Assembly: GCF_026719705.1 (NCBI RefSeq) | Contig: NZ_JAPPRR010000001.1 | Location: forward strand, 186,001-250,000 | Direction: 5' to 3' | Origin: Pseudokordiimonas caeni | Lineage (GTDB): Bacteria > Pseudomonadota > Alphaproteobacteria > Sphingomonadales > Kordiimonadaceae | Length of the DNA stretch: 64,000 nt | Shown here: in pieces, positions 7,590-15,142 of the stretch | How the letters are laid out: each line of letters opens with the position of its first letter | Position numbering within the stretch: position 1 is the first letter of the stretch | The notes under the pieces: model-generated | Seen by the model: the letters and a program-made list of their open reading frames with translations, nothing else | The model's database searches: none | Told to the model about the DNA's origin: nothing | Program-made: the position numbers and the translations under genes

Positions 7590-9560
7590 TCAGAAATTGA
7601 GGTCAAGCGTCAGGAAGCGGAAGCGCAGGATGATCCAGGCGACCGCCAACATGCCGACAACGATCAGCGCGGACCAGAGCTTGACGAGGCGGCTACGATC
7701 GTCGTTCCACACAAGCCACGCATTCCATGCCGAAACCGGTACGCCTGCAAGCGCCACAAGCGTGACCAGCTGCAGAAGGCGCATCGGTGTATCCAGGCGG
7801 CCATCAAGGGCGGAAAGCGACGAGTCTGTCAGCGACACGACCTGGAACCAGCCGGCAATCACGCCAAGCGCCACGAAGGCGAAAACACGGGTCAGACGGT
7901 GCGCGGCAAGCGCCTTGTCCTTGATCGGCAACTTGTAGCCATAACGGCGTCGGATGAGGGCAGCAATCGGCCACGAGAAGGCGGTCAGCACCAGAATGGT
8001 GAGCCCGCCCCCAAGGACCGGCTGACCCCACTCAAGCGACAGCGAGGTCGGCACCGGCTCGAAGCTCAGGACGGGCGGCAGGTCGCTTGAAGAAAGGCGT
8101 TCCACCTTGCCGTCCTTGACGGCTGCGGCAAGGCGGCTGGTACCGCCGACTTCCTGCCAGACGAACGGCTCGATCTCGCGCCACTCTTTCGGCACGCCGG
8201 CTTCATCGCGGAAGAAATCGGTCGTGATGGTGGCATCCGCGTTCACGGTGATATGGCCTTGGCCAAGGATGTTGAAGAGCGACACCCAGCTCGTTTCCGG
8301 GCGGCGGCTGCTGTAATAGGCGCCGGCCATCAGGGCGGCATGTTCCTTGGCGGTTGCTTCATCGACCGAAGCTTCGCTTGGCTGCAGAGGGCCGGAGAAA
8401 TAGCGCTCAAGGAAACCGGTGCGGAGCGAATTGCGCACGGTGCGCGATGCGCCGTTCTTGCCGCCGCTGTTGACCGAGATGAAAACGCCCACGTTACGGT
8501 CGGTGAAAAGGGTGAGGTCCGAATGGAAGAAGACGGTATCGCCGCCATGACCGATGATCGTCTCGCCGCCCGCGTCACTGTGATAGAAACCAAGCGCCAT
8601 GCCCGGCAGGCCGGGTACGGGCGTGAAGGCGGTGGCATGCATCAGGGCTGCCGTTTCGGGCGACAGGAGCACACCGCCATCCGCGAGGTGCGCGATCATG
8701 AATTTGGCCATGTCGGTGCTGGTGGCGGACATCGACCCGGCAGGAGCGAGGCTGATGATCTCGAACGCCTGCGGCTCGCCCGAGGCAACACGGTAGCCTT
8801 TGGACATCACACCCGGATGACCTTCCGGCAAGGGCTGGCGGAAGGACGAGTGCGTCATGCCAAGCGGCGCATAGATATGCTTTTCGACATAATCCTCGAA
8901 CGGCTCGCCCGATACACGCTCGACGATATAGCCGGCGATGGCCGCACCATAGTTTGAATAGGCGACAATCTCGCCGGGCGCGAAAATGCGGCTCGGGGTC
9001 CATTTCTTGAGAATTTCACCAAGCGGGAAGGCGCTCGCCGGATTGTCGGTGATCAGATATTTCACCGTCTCTTCAAAACCCGTCGTGTGGGTCAGAAGAT
9101 CGCGGACGGTGATAGGCTTGCCATAGGCTGGCGGAATTTCGAAATCGAGATAGGTGTTGATATCGGCGTCAAGGCTCACCTTGCCGGCTTCCACCTGTTG
9201 CATCAGCGCTGTCCAGGTGAAAAGCTTGGATACGGAGCCCGGTCGGAACAAAGTCTCGTCGGGGTCAACGGGCGTACCGGCGTCGACATCCGAAAGGCCG
9301 AAGCCACGCTTGGTGAGGATTTCGCCGTCTTTCACCACCACGACAACCGCGCCTGCAATATCACCGGTCTCCAGTGCATAGGGCATGAAGCCGTCAAGCC
9401 ATGTATTCACGTCGTCCGCTGTCAGCGGATGGGTGCCGGGCGTGGGGGCGGCTTCCACAGCGGCGACGGGTGCCGCTGTGGTTTCTGTTTCTGCATCCTG
9501 TGCCAGGGTGGGCGCCGTTCCCAGCGCCCACATCAGGGCAAGGCTCAACCATTTACGCAT
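7590..9560 (-). CDS. Serine hydrolase of the class C beta-lactamase/DD-peptidase superfamily with C-terminal membrane segments
   Basis: The product is a 656-residue protein. A signal peptide (cleavage near TLAQ, residue 21) leads into a penicillin-binding-like domain (about 45-400). Its three catalytic motifs are intact: SxxK as S109-V-S-K112, YxN as Y201-S-N203, and HGG at 338-340. After a lipocalin-like middle region, four or so hydrophobic segments occupy roughly residues 525-650, which would anchor it in the inner membrane with the catalytic domain in the periplasm. Such enzymes include D-aminopeptidases, DD-peptidases and esterases; the surroundings favour a D-residue peptidase. The ATG at 9560 has GAGGAT upstream. 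It lies 29 bases downstream of a TBDR gene, probably as one unit. Confidence 0.88.
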   Translation of the reverse strand: MRKWLSLALMWALGTAPTLAQDAETETTAAPVAAVEAAPTPGTHPLTADDVNTWLDGFMPYALETGDIAGAVVVVVKDGEILTKRGFGLSDVDAGTPVDPDETLFRPGSVSKLFTWTALMQQVEAGKVSLDADINTYLDFEIPPAYGKPITVRDLLTHTTGFEETVKYLITDNPASAFPLGEILKKWTPSRIFAPGEIVAYSNYGAAIAGYIVERVSGEPFEDYVEKHIYAPLGMTHSSFRQPLPEGHPGVMSKGYRVASGEPQAFEIISLAPAGSMSATSTDMAKFMIAHLADGGVLLSPETAALMHATAFTPVPGLPGMALGFYHSDAGGETIIGHGGDTVFFHSDLTLFTDRNVGVFISVNSGGKNGASRTVRNSLRTGFLERYFSGPLQPSEASVDEATAKEHAALMAGAYYSSRRPETSWVSLFNILGQGHITVNADATITTDFFRDEAGVPKEWREIEPFVWQEVGGTSRLAAAVKDGKVERLSSSDLPPVLSFEPVPTSLSLEWGQPVLGGGLTILVLTAFSWPIAALIRRRYGYKLPIKDKALAAHRLTRVFAFVALGVIAGWFQVVSLTDSSLSALDGRLDTPMRLLQLVTLVALAGVPVSAWNAWLVWNDDRSRLVKLWSALIVVGMLAVAWIILRFRFLTLDLNF

Positions 9561-9589
9561 TGTCGGATCCTCGCTGTCTGTTCTTGTTG

Positions 9590-11779
9590 TCAGTATTGCA
9601 GGCTGAGCGAGAGGCCGAAGGCGCGCGGGCGGACGATCGAAGCCGCAACACCCCCCATCGGTGCGGAGTCCGGCCCACCGAGCGCGGTGAAGCCGCGGGC
9701 ATCGGTCAGGTTCCGCACATAAGCTTCAAGCGTGATATTCTCGAAGCTCACGCCTGCGTGCAGGTCGACAAGATCGTAGGACGGTAAGTCACGCTGGCCG
9801 AGAGTGGAGTCGAAGCCCGACTGCCGCGAGCCCGTATGGCGCCAGCTACCGCCGACGGAGCCCGTCAGCGTATCCGAAAGCGGCCATTCATATTCGGCAC
9901 CGAGCGACGATGAGAATTTCGGCACATAGGGCAGGCGGTCGCCGTCCAGTGCGCCGGTCAGCGGATCGGCGTCCTCGGTCAGCTTGGCATCCACATAGGA
10001 AGCGCTACCGGTCAGGGTCAGGCCTTCAAACGGGGAATAGATCGCCGAGAATTCAGCCCCCTGGCTCTTGGCCTTGCCGCCGTTCGAGTTGACACCGTAA
10101 TTGTCGACCGAGACGAGAACCTGAATGTCGGTCCAGTCGATATAGAAGAGCGACGCATCGACGACGAGAGTGCGCTCCAGAAGTTCGGCTTTCACGCCCG
10201 CCTCATAGTTGGTGGTGTAATCGGGGGCGAAATCGCGAGGTACCGATGTCGGTGCGGTGGGCGGCAGGGCGTTCGGGCCGCCCGGACGGTAGCCGCGTGC
10301 CACACGGGCGTAGAAAGTGGTGGTCTCGTTAGGTTTGAAGCTCGGTGCGACCGAGAAGGTGAAGGCATTGTCGGAAGATTCGCCATCAAAGCTCGAAGCA
10401 GGGCCTGCGAGCAGGCCGGAGGAAGTCTGCAGGTTTGTCTGGTCGTTGCTGCTGTAGCGTGCGCCGACCGTCAGGTCGAACTTTTCCGAGAAGCTGTAGG
10501 TGGCGCTCGCAAAGGCCGCGAGCTCTTCATAGTCGGAATCAAGGCCGACAAGCTGCAGTTCGCCAAGCCCCGGGAAGATATCGCCGGTTGCTGCATCGGC
10601 CCCGTAAAGGGTCTGGTGCAGGGCGTTTTCTTCTTCCGAATAATAGCCGCCGACGGTCCATTGCAGCGGGCCGTCACCGGTCGAATCTACACGGAGTTCC
10701 TGAGTGAAACGTTTCTGACCCATGGTGGCATCAACACCGGCGCCAAGCGGCACGCCGAGGATCGAGGTCAGGACAGGGCCATAATAGGCGGAATAGTCCT
10801 GGGTCTGCACCTGATCCAGTTTGCCATAGCTGGTGGCCGAGGTGAGGGTGAAACCTTCAAGGTCCCATTCTACCGTGCCGTTATAGATGCGATATTTGAC
10901 GTCGTTATTCTGAACCAGCAGGCGGCTCTGCTCAAGGTCGCCGAAAATCGGCGCATAGGTCGTGCCGTCCACGTCGAACGAGTTGTCACCATTGCTGTTC
11001 AGGTCCTGCAGGTTGGCGGACAGGAGCACCGAGAAATTGTCGGTCGGTTTGAACAGCAGGCTGGCGCGGCCGCCTTCCATGGTGCCGCTGTTGACATGCT
11101 CGTTGCCATTCACGTCATCGATGAAGCCACCGTCCTTGCGGTGGAAGCCGCTGGCTCGCAGGGCAAGCTTTTCGCCGAGCGGTACGTTTACGGCACCGCG
11201 CAGGGCATAGCCGGTGTCACCACCCTTCAGGGTTTCGACACTGCCTTTGGCAGCCGCTTCAAAGCCCTCTGTCGACGGTTTAACGGTCACGAATTTGACA
11301 AGGCCACCGAGCGAGTTGGCGCCGTAAAGGGTACCCTGCGGCCCGCGCAGGATTTCCACACGCGCGACATCGAACGGGTCAAGGTCGGGGGTCAGGATCG
11401 AGCCGTTGGCAAGGCCTGTGGCCGAGCCATAGGGTGTTTCGTCCACATAGGTGGCAACCGTTGCACCTACGCCACCCGTGTTGATGCCGCGCAGGATCAG
11501 GCGCGTCTGGCCCGCTTGGGTGGTGGTGAAGGCCGCACTTGGCACGCGCGTCAGATAGTCATCGAAGCGTTCGGCCTGTGCCGCGGCCAGTGCCTTGGAC
11601 GACAGGACGGAAACGGACTGCGGTACGTCCAGAAGGCGCTGTTCGCGCTTCTGGGCGGTTACGATGATTTCTTCCAGTTCAAAGGCATCGTCTGCCCCAC
11701 CTTCTGCTTGTGCAACGGCAGGCAGGGTCAGTGCGATAGCGGCGCTTGAAGCAAGAAGCATTCTCGACAGATGTAACAC
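9590..11779 (-). CDS. TonB-dependent receptor
   Basis: The product is a 729-residue outer-membrane receptor: signal peptide (cleavage at AVAQAEGG), a TonB-box-like stretch ELEEIIVTAQKRE, a plug (about 50-165) containing the family signature RGPQGTLYGANSLGG, and a 22-strand-type barrel ending in Tyr. I start it at the GTG at 11779 because GGGAGGT lies 6 bases before it. A frame open to 11881 would add a non-signal-like segment. The RxPQGTxxG signature places it in the large alphaproteobacterial family handling oligosaccharides, peptides or siderophores. It is followed by the serine hydrolase and divergent from an XRE-cupin regulator, so these three may form a receptor, hydrolase and regulator module. 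Confidence 0.93.
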   Translation of the reverse strand: MLHLSRMLLASSAAIALTLPAVAQAEGGADDAFELEEIIVTAQKREQRLLDVPQSVSVLSSKALAAAQAERFDDYLTRVPSAAFTTTQAGQTRLILRGINTGGVGATVATYVDETPYGSATGLANGSILTPDLDPFDVARVEILRGPQGTLYGANSLGGLVKFVTVKPSTEGFEAAAKGSVETLKGGDTGYALRGAVNVPLGEKLALRASGFHRKDGGFIDDVNGNEHVNSGTMEGGRASLLFKPTDNFSVLLSANLQDLNSNGDNSFDVDGTTYAPIFGDLEQSRLLVQNNDVKYRIYNGTVEWDLEGFTLTSATSYGKLDQVQTQDYSAYYGPVLTSILGVPLGAGVDATMGQKRFTQELRVDSTGDGPLQWTVGGYYSEEENALHQTLYGADAATGDIFPGLGELQLVGLDSDYEELAAFASATYSFSEKFDLTVGARYSSNDQTNLQTSSGLLAGPASSFDGESSDNAFTFSVAPSFKPNETTTFYARVARGYRPGGPNALPPTAPTSVPRDFAPDYTTNYEAGVKAELLERTLVVDASLFYIDWTDIQVLVSVDNYGVNSNGGKAKSQGAEFSAIYSPFEGLTLTGSASYVDAKLTEDADPLTGALDGDRLPYVPKFSSSLGAEYEWPLSDTLTGSVGGSWRHTGSRQSGFDSTLGQRDLPSYDLVDLHAGVSFENITLEAYVRNLTDARGFTALGGPDSAPMGGVAASIVRPRAFGLSLSLQY

Positions 11780-11913
11780 GGCAAGACCTCCCAAATATGT
11801 GTGATTTTTGTTAAGCGTATCGCTGTTTTCAATATTAGCAACATTTTTCTCATTGTGATAATGGTGAGCTGCCGCTTGCACACGGGCGCATCACATGCAG
11901 ACTGGGGGCAAAT
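11780..11913. promoter_or_regulatory. Divergent promoter region between TBDR and XRE-cupin regulator
   Basis: This 134-base AT-richer spacer must hold both promoters. TTTTCAA at 11826-11832 and nearby T-rich tracts resemble the half-sites of the inverted repeat found after the regulator gene (12584-12612). No convincing -35/-10 pair was assigned. Confidence 0.4.
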
Positions 11914-12579
11914 ATGGAAGCGATAAGGAAAATCATGGCGGCTCACCCCGGAATTACTTTGCGCGACATCCGCACCGAACGGTCGATGACCCTGAAGGAA
12001 CTGGCTGAAAAGTCCGGTATTCCGGTGTCGACTCTTTCCAAGCTTGAAAATGGCAAGATGACGATGACCTACGACAAGCTGGTGCGGATCGGCATCGGTC
12101 TTGGCGTCGATCTCGGTCGGCTCCTGAGTACGCCGCACACCGAAACACGCCCGGCGCAAACCGCACTCGGGCGTCGCTGTGTGACGCGGGCTGGCAAGGA
12201 AACCAGTGTGCTTTATAAAAGGCACCGGCATTTCTATCCGGCGTCGGAACTGCTCAACAAGCAGATGGTGCCGATGATCATCGATGTGAAGGCCCGTAGT
12301 ATTGAGGAAATCGGCGGCCTCCTGCGCCATACCGGCGAAGAATTCCTCTATGTGCTTGAAGGCACGATGGAGTTGCATAGCGAGCTTTACACGCCCCTGA
12401 AGCTTTCGGCGGGGGATTCCGTCTATTTCGATAGCGGCATGGCGCACGCCTATATCCTGGCGGGCGAATCGCCTTGCCGTGTTTTGGCGGTTTGTGCGGG
12501 TGCCGGGGTCGACGCGCTTGCCGAGGCGGTGCTGAACACCACCGGGCAGGGCGAGGATTCGGCCGAATCTGACGACTGA
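11914..12579 (+). CDS. XRE-family regulator with C-terminal cupin domain
   Basis: The product is a 221-residue regulator. The N-terminal HTH_3 domain (about residues 14-72) contains TLKELAEKSGIPVSTLSKLENGK, a textbook XRE helix-turn-helix. The C-terminal cupin (about 125-205) contains GEEFLYVLEGTMEL and DSVYFDSGMAHAY, the usual effector-binding barrel. PuuR- and SutR-like members with this layout sense amino acids, polyamines or their derivatives. It is divergent from the TBDR/serine-hydrolase genes and followed 55 bases later by the MFS-epimerase pair, so it probably controls one or both sides. The acidic tail (EDSAESDD) is unremarkable. Confidence 0.9.
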   Translation: MEAIRKIMAAHPGITLRDIRTERSMTLKELAEKSGIPVSTLSKLENGKMTMTYDKLVRIGIGLGVDLGRLLSTPHTETRPAQTALGRRCVTRAGKETSVLYKRHRHFYPASELLNKQMVPMIIDVKARSIEEIGGLLRHTGEEFLYVLEGTMELHSELYTPLKLSAGDSVYFDSGMAHAYILAGESPCRVLAVCAGAGVDALAEAVLNTTGQGEDSAESDD

Positions 12580-12583
12580 TTTT

Positions 12584-12612
12584 CAAAAAATTTCATATCT
12601 TGAAAATTTTTG
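12584..12612. promoter_or_regulatory. AT-rich inverted repeat, candidate operator before the MFS-epimerase operon
   Basis: CAAAAAATTTCA (12584-12595) and TGAAAATTTTTG (12601-12612) pair at 11 of 12 positions around a 5-base spacer. It starts 5 bases after the regulator stop codon and ends 22 bases before the MFS start. The arms are too AT-rich for an efficient terminator and there is no following T-run, so an operator for the adjacent XRE-cupin protein is the better reading. Confidence 0.5.
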
Positions 12613-12634
12613 ATTGTTCTGAAATGCTGCGCGC

Positions 12635-13972
12635 ATGATGAACACCATTTCCCCCATTCCGGCCTCGCCGGCTGAAACAAAGGGCTGGCCTTCGGCGACG
12701 CAGGGCTGGCTGACGGTCGCGGCTTTCTGTGTGGCGGCGATCCTTTCCTATACCGACCGCCAGATCCTCAGCCTGCTTGTCGATCCGATCCGGGGTGACC
12801 TCCTTATCAGCGATACGCAAATCGGTCTCCTGCAGGGCATGGCGTTTGCCATCGTCTATTCCTTCGCCGGCATCCCTTTCGGGCGAATGGCTGACCGCAC
12901 CGCCCGCCGGACTGTGGTCCTTGCCGGGATTGTGGTCTGGAGCCTTGGCACGCTTCTGTGCGGGATGGCTGGGTCATTCGGTGAATTGTTCGCGGGCCGC
13001 CTGATCGTCGGGATCGGCGAAGCCGCGCTCGCCCCTGCCGCCACCTCGATGATCGGCGACCTGTTCCCACAGGAGCGGCGCGGCGTGGCGCTCGGCGTCT
13101 TCATGATGGGCATGGTGGTGGGCGGCGGTGTCGCCATTGGTATCGGTGGCGGCATCCTGACGCTTGCGACCGGCGGCGCGTTTGAAGGCCTTCCCTTCAT
13201 CGGGGATCTTGCGCCCTGGAGGACGGCGCTGGTGCTGCTGGCGCTAGCCGGCGTGCCACTCCTTATAGGCCTTGCCTTCATTCCGGAGCCCGCTCGGCGG
13301 GGGCTCGCGGAAGGTGGCAGCGACGGACTGCCGCTGCGCCGTACCTTTGAAATGCTCGCCGCGCTACGCTGGCGTATCCTGCCGCTGGTGCTTGGCTGCG
13401 CTATGATGGCGGTTGGTGATTTCGCGATGCTCAGCTGGGCGCCGGCGTTGCTGTCGCGAAACTTCGCAATGGCGCCGGGCGAAATCGGCGCGCTCCTCGG
13501 CACACTCATTGTGATTGCCGGGGTTATTTCCACCGTCGGCGGCGGCTATGTCAGCGACCGGCTGACGCGCCGCTCGGGTGCTATTGGCCGCGTCCATCTG
13601 GCGGTGGTGGCCTGCGTGCTGGCCCTTCCCTGTTCCTTCATCTGGTTCGCGACCGGGCCCTATCAGGTTCTGGCGCTTGTGTCGCTCTGGACCATGATTT
13701 CGACGGTTGCGGGCGTCACCGGCATCGTCGCCCTGCAGGAAAGCGTGCCGAATGAGCTGCGGGGCCTCAGCGTTTCCTTCATCGGCTTCGGCAACATTCT
13801 GGTGGGGCTCGGTATCGGTGTCACGATGATCGGCTTTGTGGTCGATCATGTGTTTGTCGATCCGCTGTCGCTTGGCAAGGCGCTCACGCTTTGCGTAACC
13901 CCCGCCGCCATCATCGCCATCTTCAGCTTCGCGCTTGCCGGGCGCGCCATCCGGAAGGCTTCCCCCTTATGA
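12635..13972 (+). CDS. MFS transporter, spinster-like
   Basis: The product is a 445-residue major-facilitator protein with about 12 membrane segments. The early segment SYTDRQILSLLVDPIRGDLLISDTQIG and the loop-2 motif GRMADRTARR are typical of the spinster-like/phthalate-permease-like branch common in alphaproteobacteria. Two ATGs occur at 12635 and 12638. Its stop overlaps the start of the dipeptide epimerase (ATGA), indicating translational coupling and a shared substrate. Uptake of a dipeptide or N-acyl amino acid is the likely role, inferred from the coupling. Confidence 0.85.
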   Translation: MMNTISPIPASPAETKGWPSATQGWLTVAAFCVAAILSYTDRQILSLLVDPIRGDLLISDTQIGLLQGMAFAIVYSFAGIPFGRMADRTARRTVVLAGIVVWSLGTLLCGMAGSFGELFAGRLIVGIGEAALAPAATSMIGDLFPQERRGVALGVFMMGMVVGGGVAIGIGGGILTLATGGAFEGLPFIGDLAPWRTALVLLALAGVPLLIGLAFIPEPARRGLAEGGSDGLPLRRTFEMLAALRWRILPLVLGCAMMAVGDFAMLSWAPALLSRNFAMAPGEIGALLGTLIVIAGVISTVGGGYVSDRLTRRSGAIGRVHLAVVACVLALPCSFIWFATGPYQVLALVSLWTMISTVAGVTGIVALQESVPNELRGLSVSFIGFGNILVGLGIGVTMIGFVVDHVFVDPLSLGKALTLCVTPAAIIAIFSFALAGRAIRKASPL

Positions 13973-14970
13973 AACCCCTGTCGATTTCCGCCGTGATGGA
14001 TCCGATGCGCCTGCGTCAGCCCTTCCGCATTTCGGGCTATGTGTTCGAGGCGCTGCCTGCTGTTGTCGTCACGCTTGATGATGGCGCCTACACTGGCCGG
14101 GGCGAGGCGGGGGGCGTTTATTATACTGGCGACGATACCGAGCATATGCTCGCCGAGATCGAGCGCTGCCGCGACGACATCATCACCTGCGAGAGCCGCG
14201 AGGCTTTGCGCGCTGTGATGCCCTCGGGTGGGGCCCGGAACGCGGTCGATGCGGCCATGTGGGAACTGGAATCCTTCCGTGCAGGCAAGCCGGTGTGGCA
14301 GCTTGCGGGCCTTGCCGAGCCGAAGCCGCTTGTCACCACCTTCACGCTTTCCGCTGACGATCCGGCGACGATCCTCCGCAATCTTGAAGGCTACCGGGAC
14401 GCCAGGGCGATCAAGCTGAAGCTTGACGGCGATTTCGCCGCCGACGCCGAGCGGGTGGCAACCGTGCGCAAGGCCCGGCCGGATGTGTGGATGATGGTGG
14501 ACGCCAATCAGGGCTATTCCATCGGTGGGCTCGACGCGCTCGTCGGTGTACTTGCCGATCATGATGTGTCGCTTCTGGAGCAGCCCTTGCCGCGCGGCAA
14601 TGAGGCGGACCTTGAGGGCTTCAAATCCCCGGTGCCGATCGCGGCGGATGAAAGCTGCCTCGATCTCAGCGAGATTCCGGCCATTCTCGGGCGTTTCCAG
14701 GTGCTGAATATCAAGCTCGACAAATGCGGCGGGCTGACCGAAGCGTTGCTGATGGAACAGGAGGCGCGGCGGCTGGGGCTGCAGGTGATGGTTGGCAACA
14801 TGGCGGGGTCGAGCCTCGCGGCGGCCCCCGGTTTCCTGCTGGCACAGCGTTGCGACATTGTCGATCTCGATGGTCCGTCTTTCCTCGCGAAAGACCGTGA
14901 CGTAGGGGTCACCTACACGGACGGCCGGGTTTTCTGCCCGGCGGAGGTCTGGGGCGCATCTGTCGCCTGA
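13969..14970 (+). CDS. Dipeptide epimerase / N-acyl-amino-acid racemase (enolase superfamily, MLE subgroup)
   Basis: The product is a 333-residue enolase-superfamily enzyme starting at the ATG that overlaps the MFS stop codon. All catalytic features are visible: the K149-L-K151 base motif, metal ligands D178 (VDANQ), E204 (LLEQP) and D227 (AADES), and the opposite base K252. It also has the D299-L-D301 motif that in dipeptide epimerases binds the substrate's N-terminal amino group. Family members such as YcjG epimerise L-Ala-D-Glu to L-Ala-L-Glu from murein; others (DgcA) act on N-acyl-D-Glu. With the S66 carboxypeptidase and DadA-like enzyme in the same region, murein-peptide or D-amino-acid salvage is a reasonable role. 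Exact specificity is not readable. Confidence 0.87.
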   Translation: MKPLSISAVMDPMRLRQPFRISGYVFEALPAVVVTLDDGAYTGRGEAGGVYYTGDDTEHMLAEIERCRDDIITCESREALRAVMPSGGARNAVDAAMWELESFRAGKPVWQLAGLAEPKPLVTTFTLSADDPATILRNLEGYRDARAIKLKLDGDFAADAERVATVRKARPDVWMMVDANQGYSIGGLDALVGVLADHDVSLLEQPLPRGNEADLEGFKSPVPIAADESCLDLSEIPAILGRFQVLNIKLDKCGGLTEALLMEQEARRLGLQVMVGNMAGSSLAAAPGFLLAQRCDIVDLDGPSFLAKDRDVGVTYTDGRVFCPAEVWGASVA

Positions 14971-15142
14971 AATTATGATGAGAACGAAGTAACTACCTGC
15001 ACGCCGGACGCAAGCCTTGCGCCTCCGGGCTGATGCTCTATAGTCGCGTCGTTCATAAAATCCGCGCAGATGTGATATTCGCAAGATCGTTGCAGCGGAT
15101 TGCTATTGTTTTGATGTCGAATGAAAAGGTCAGCCCGCCCTC

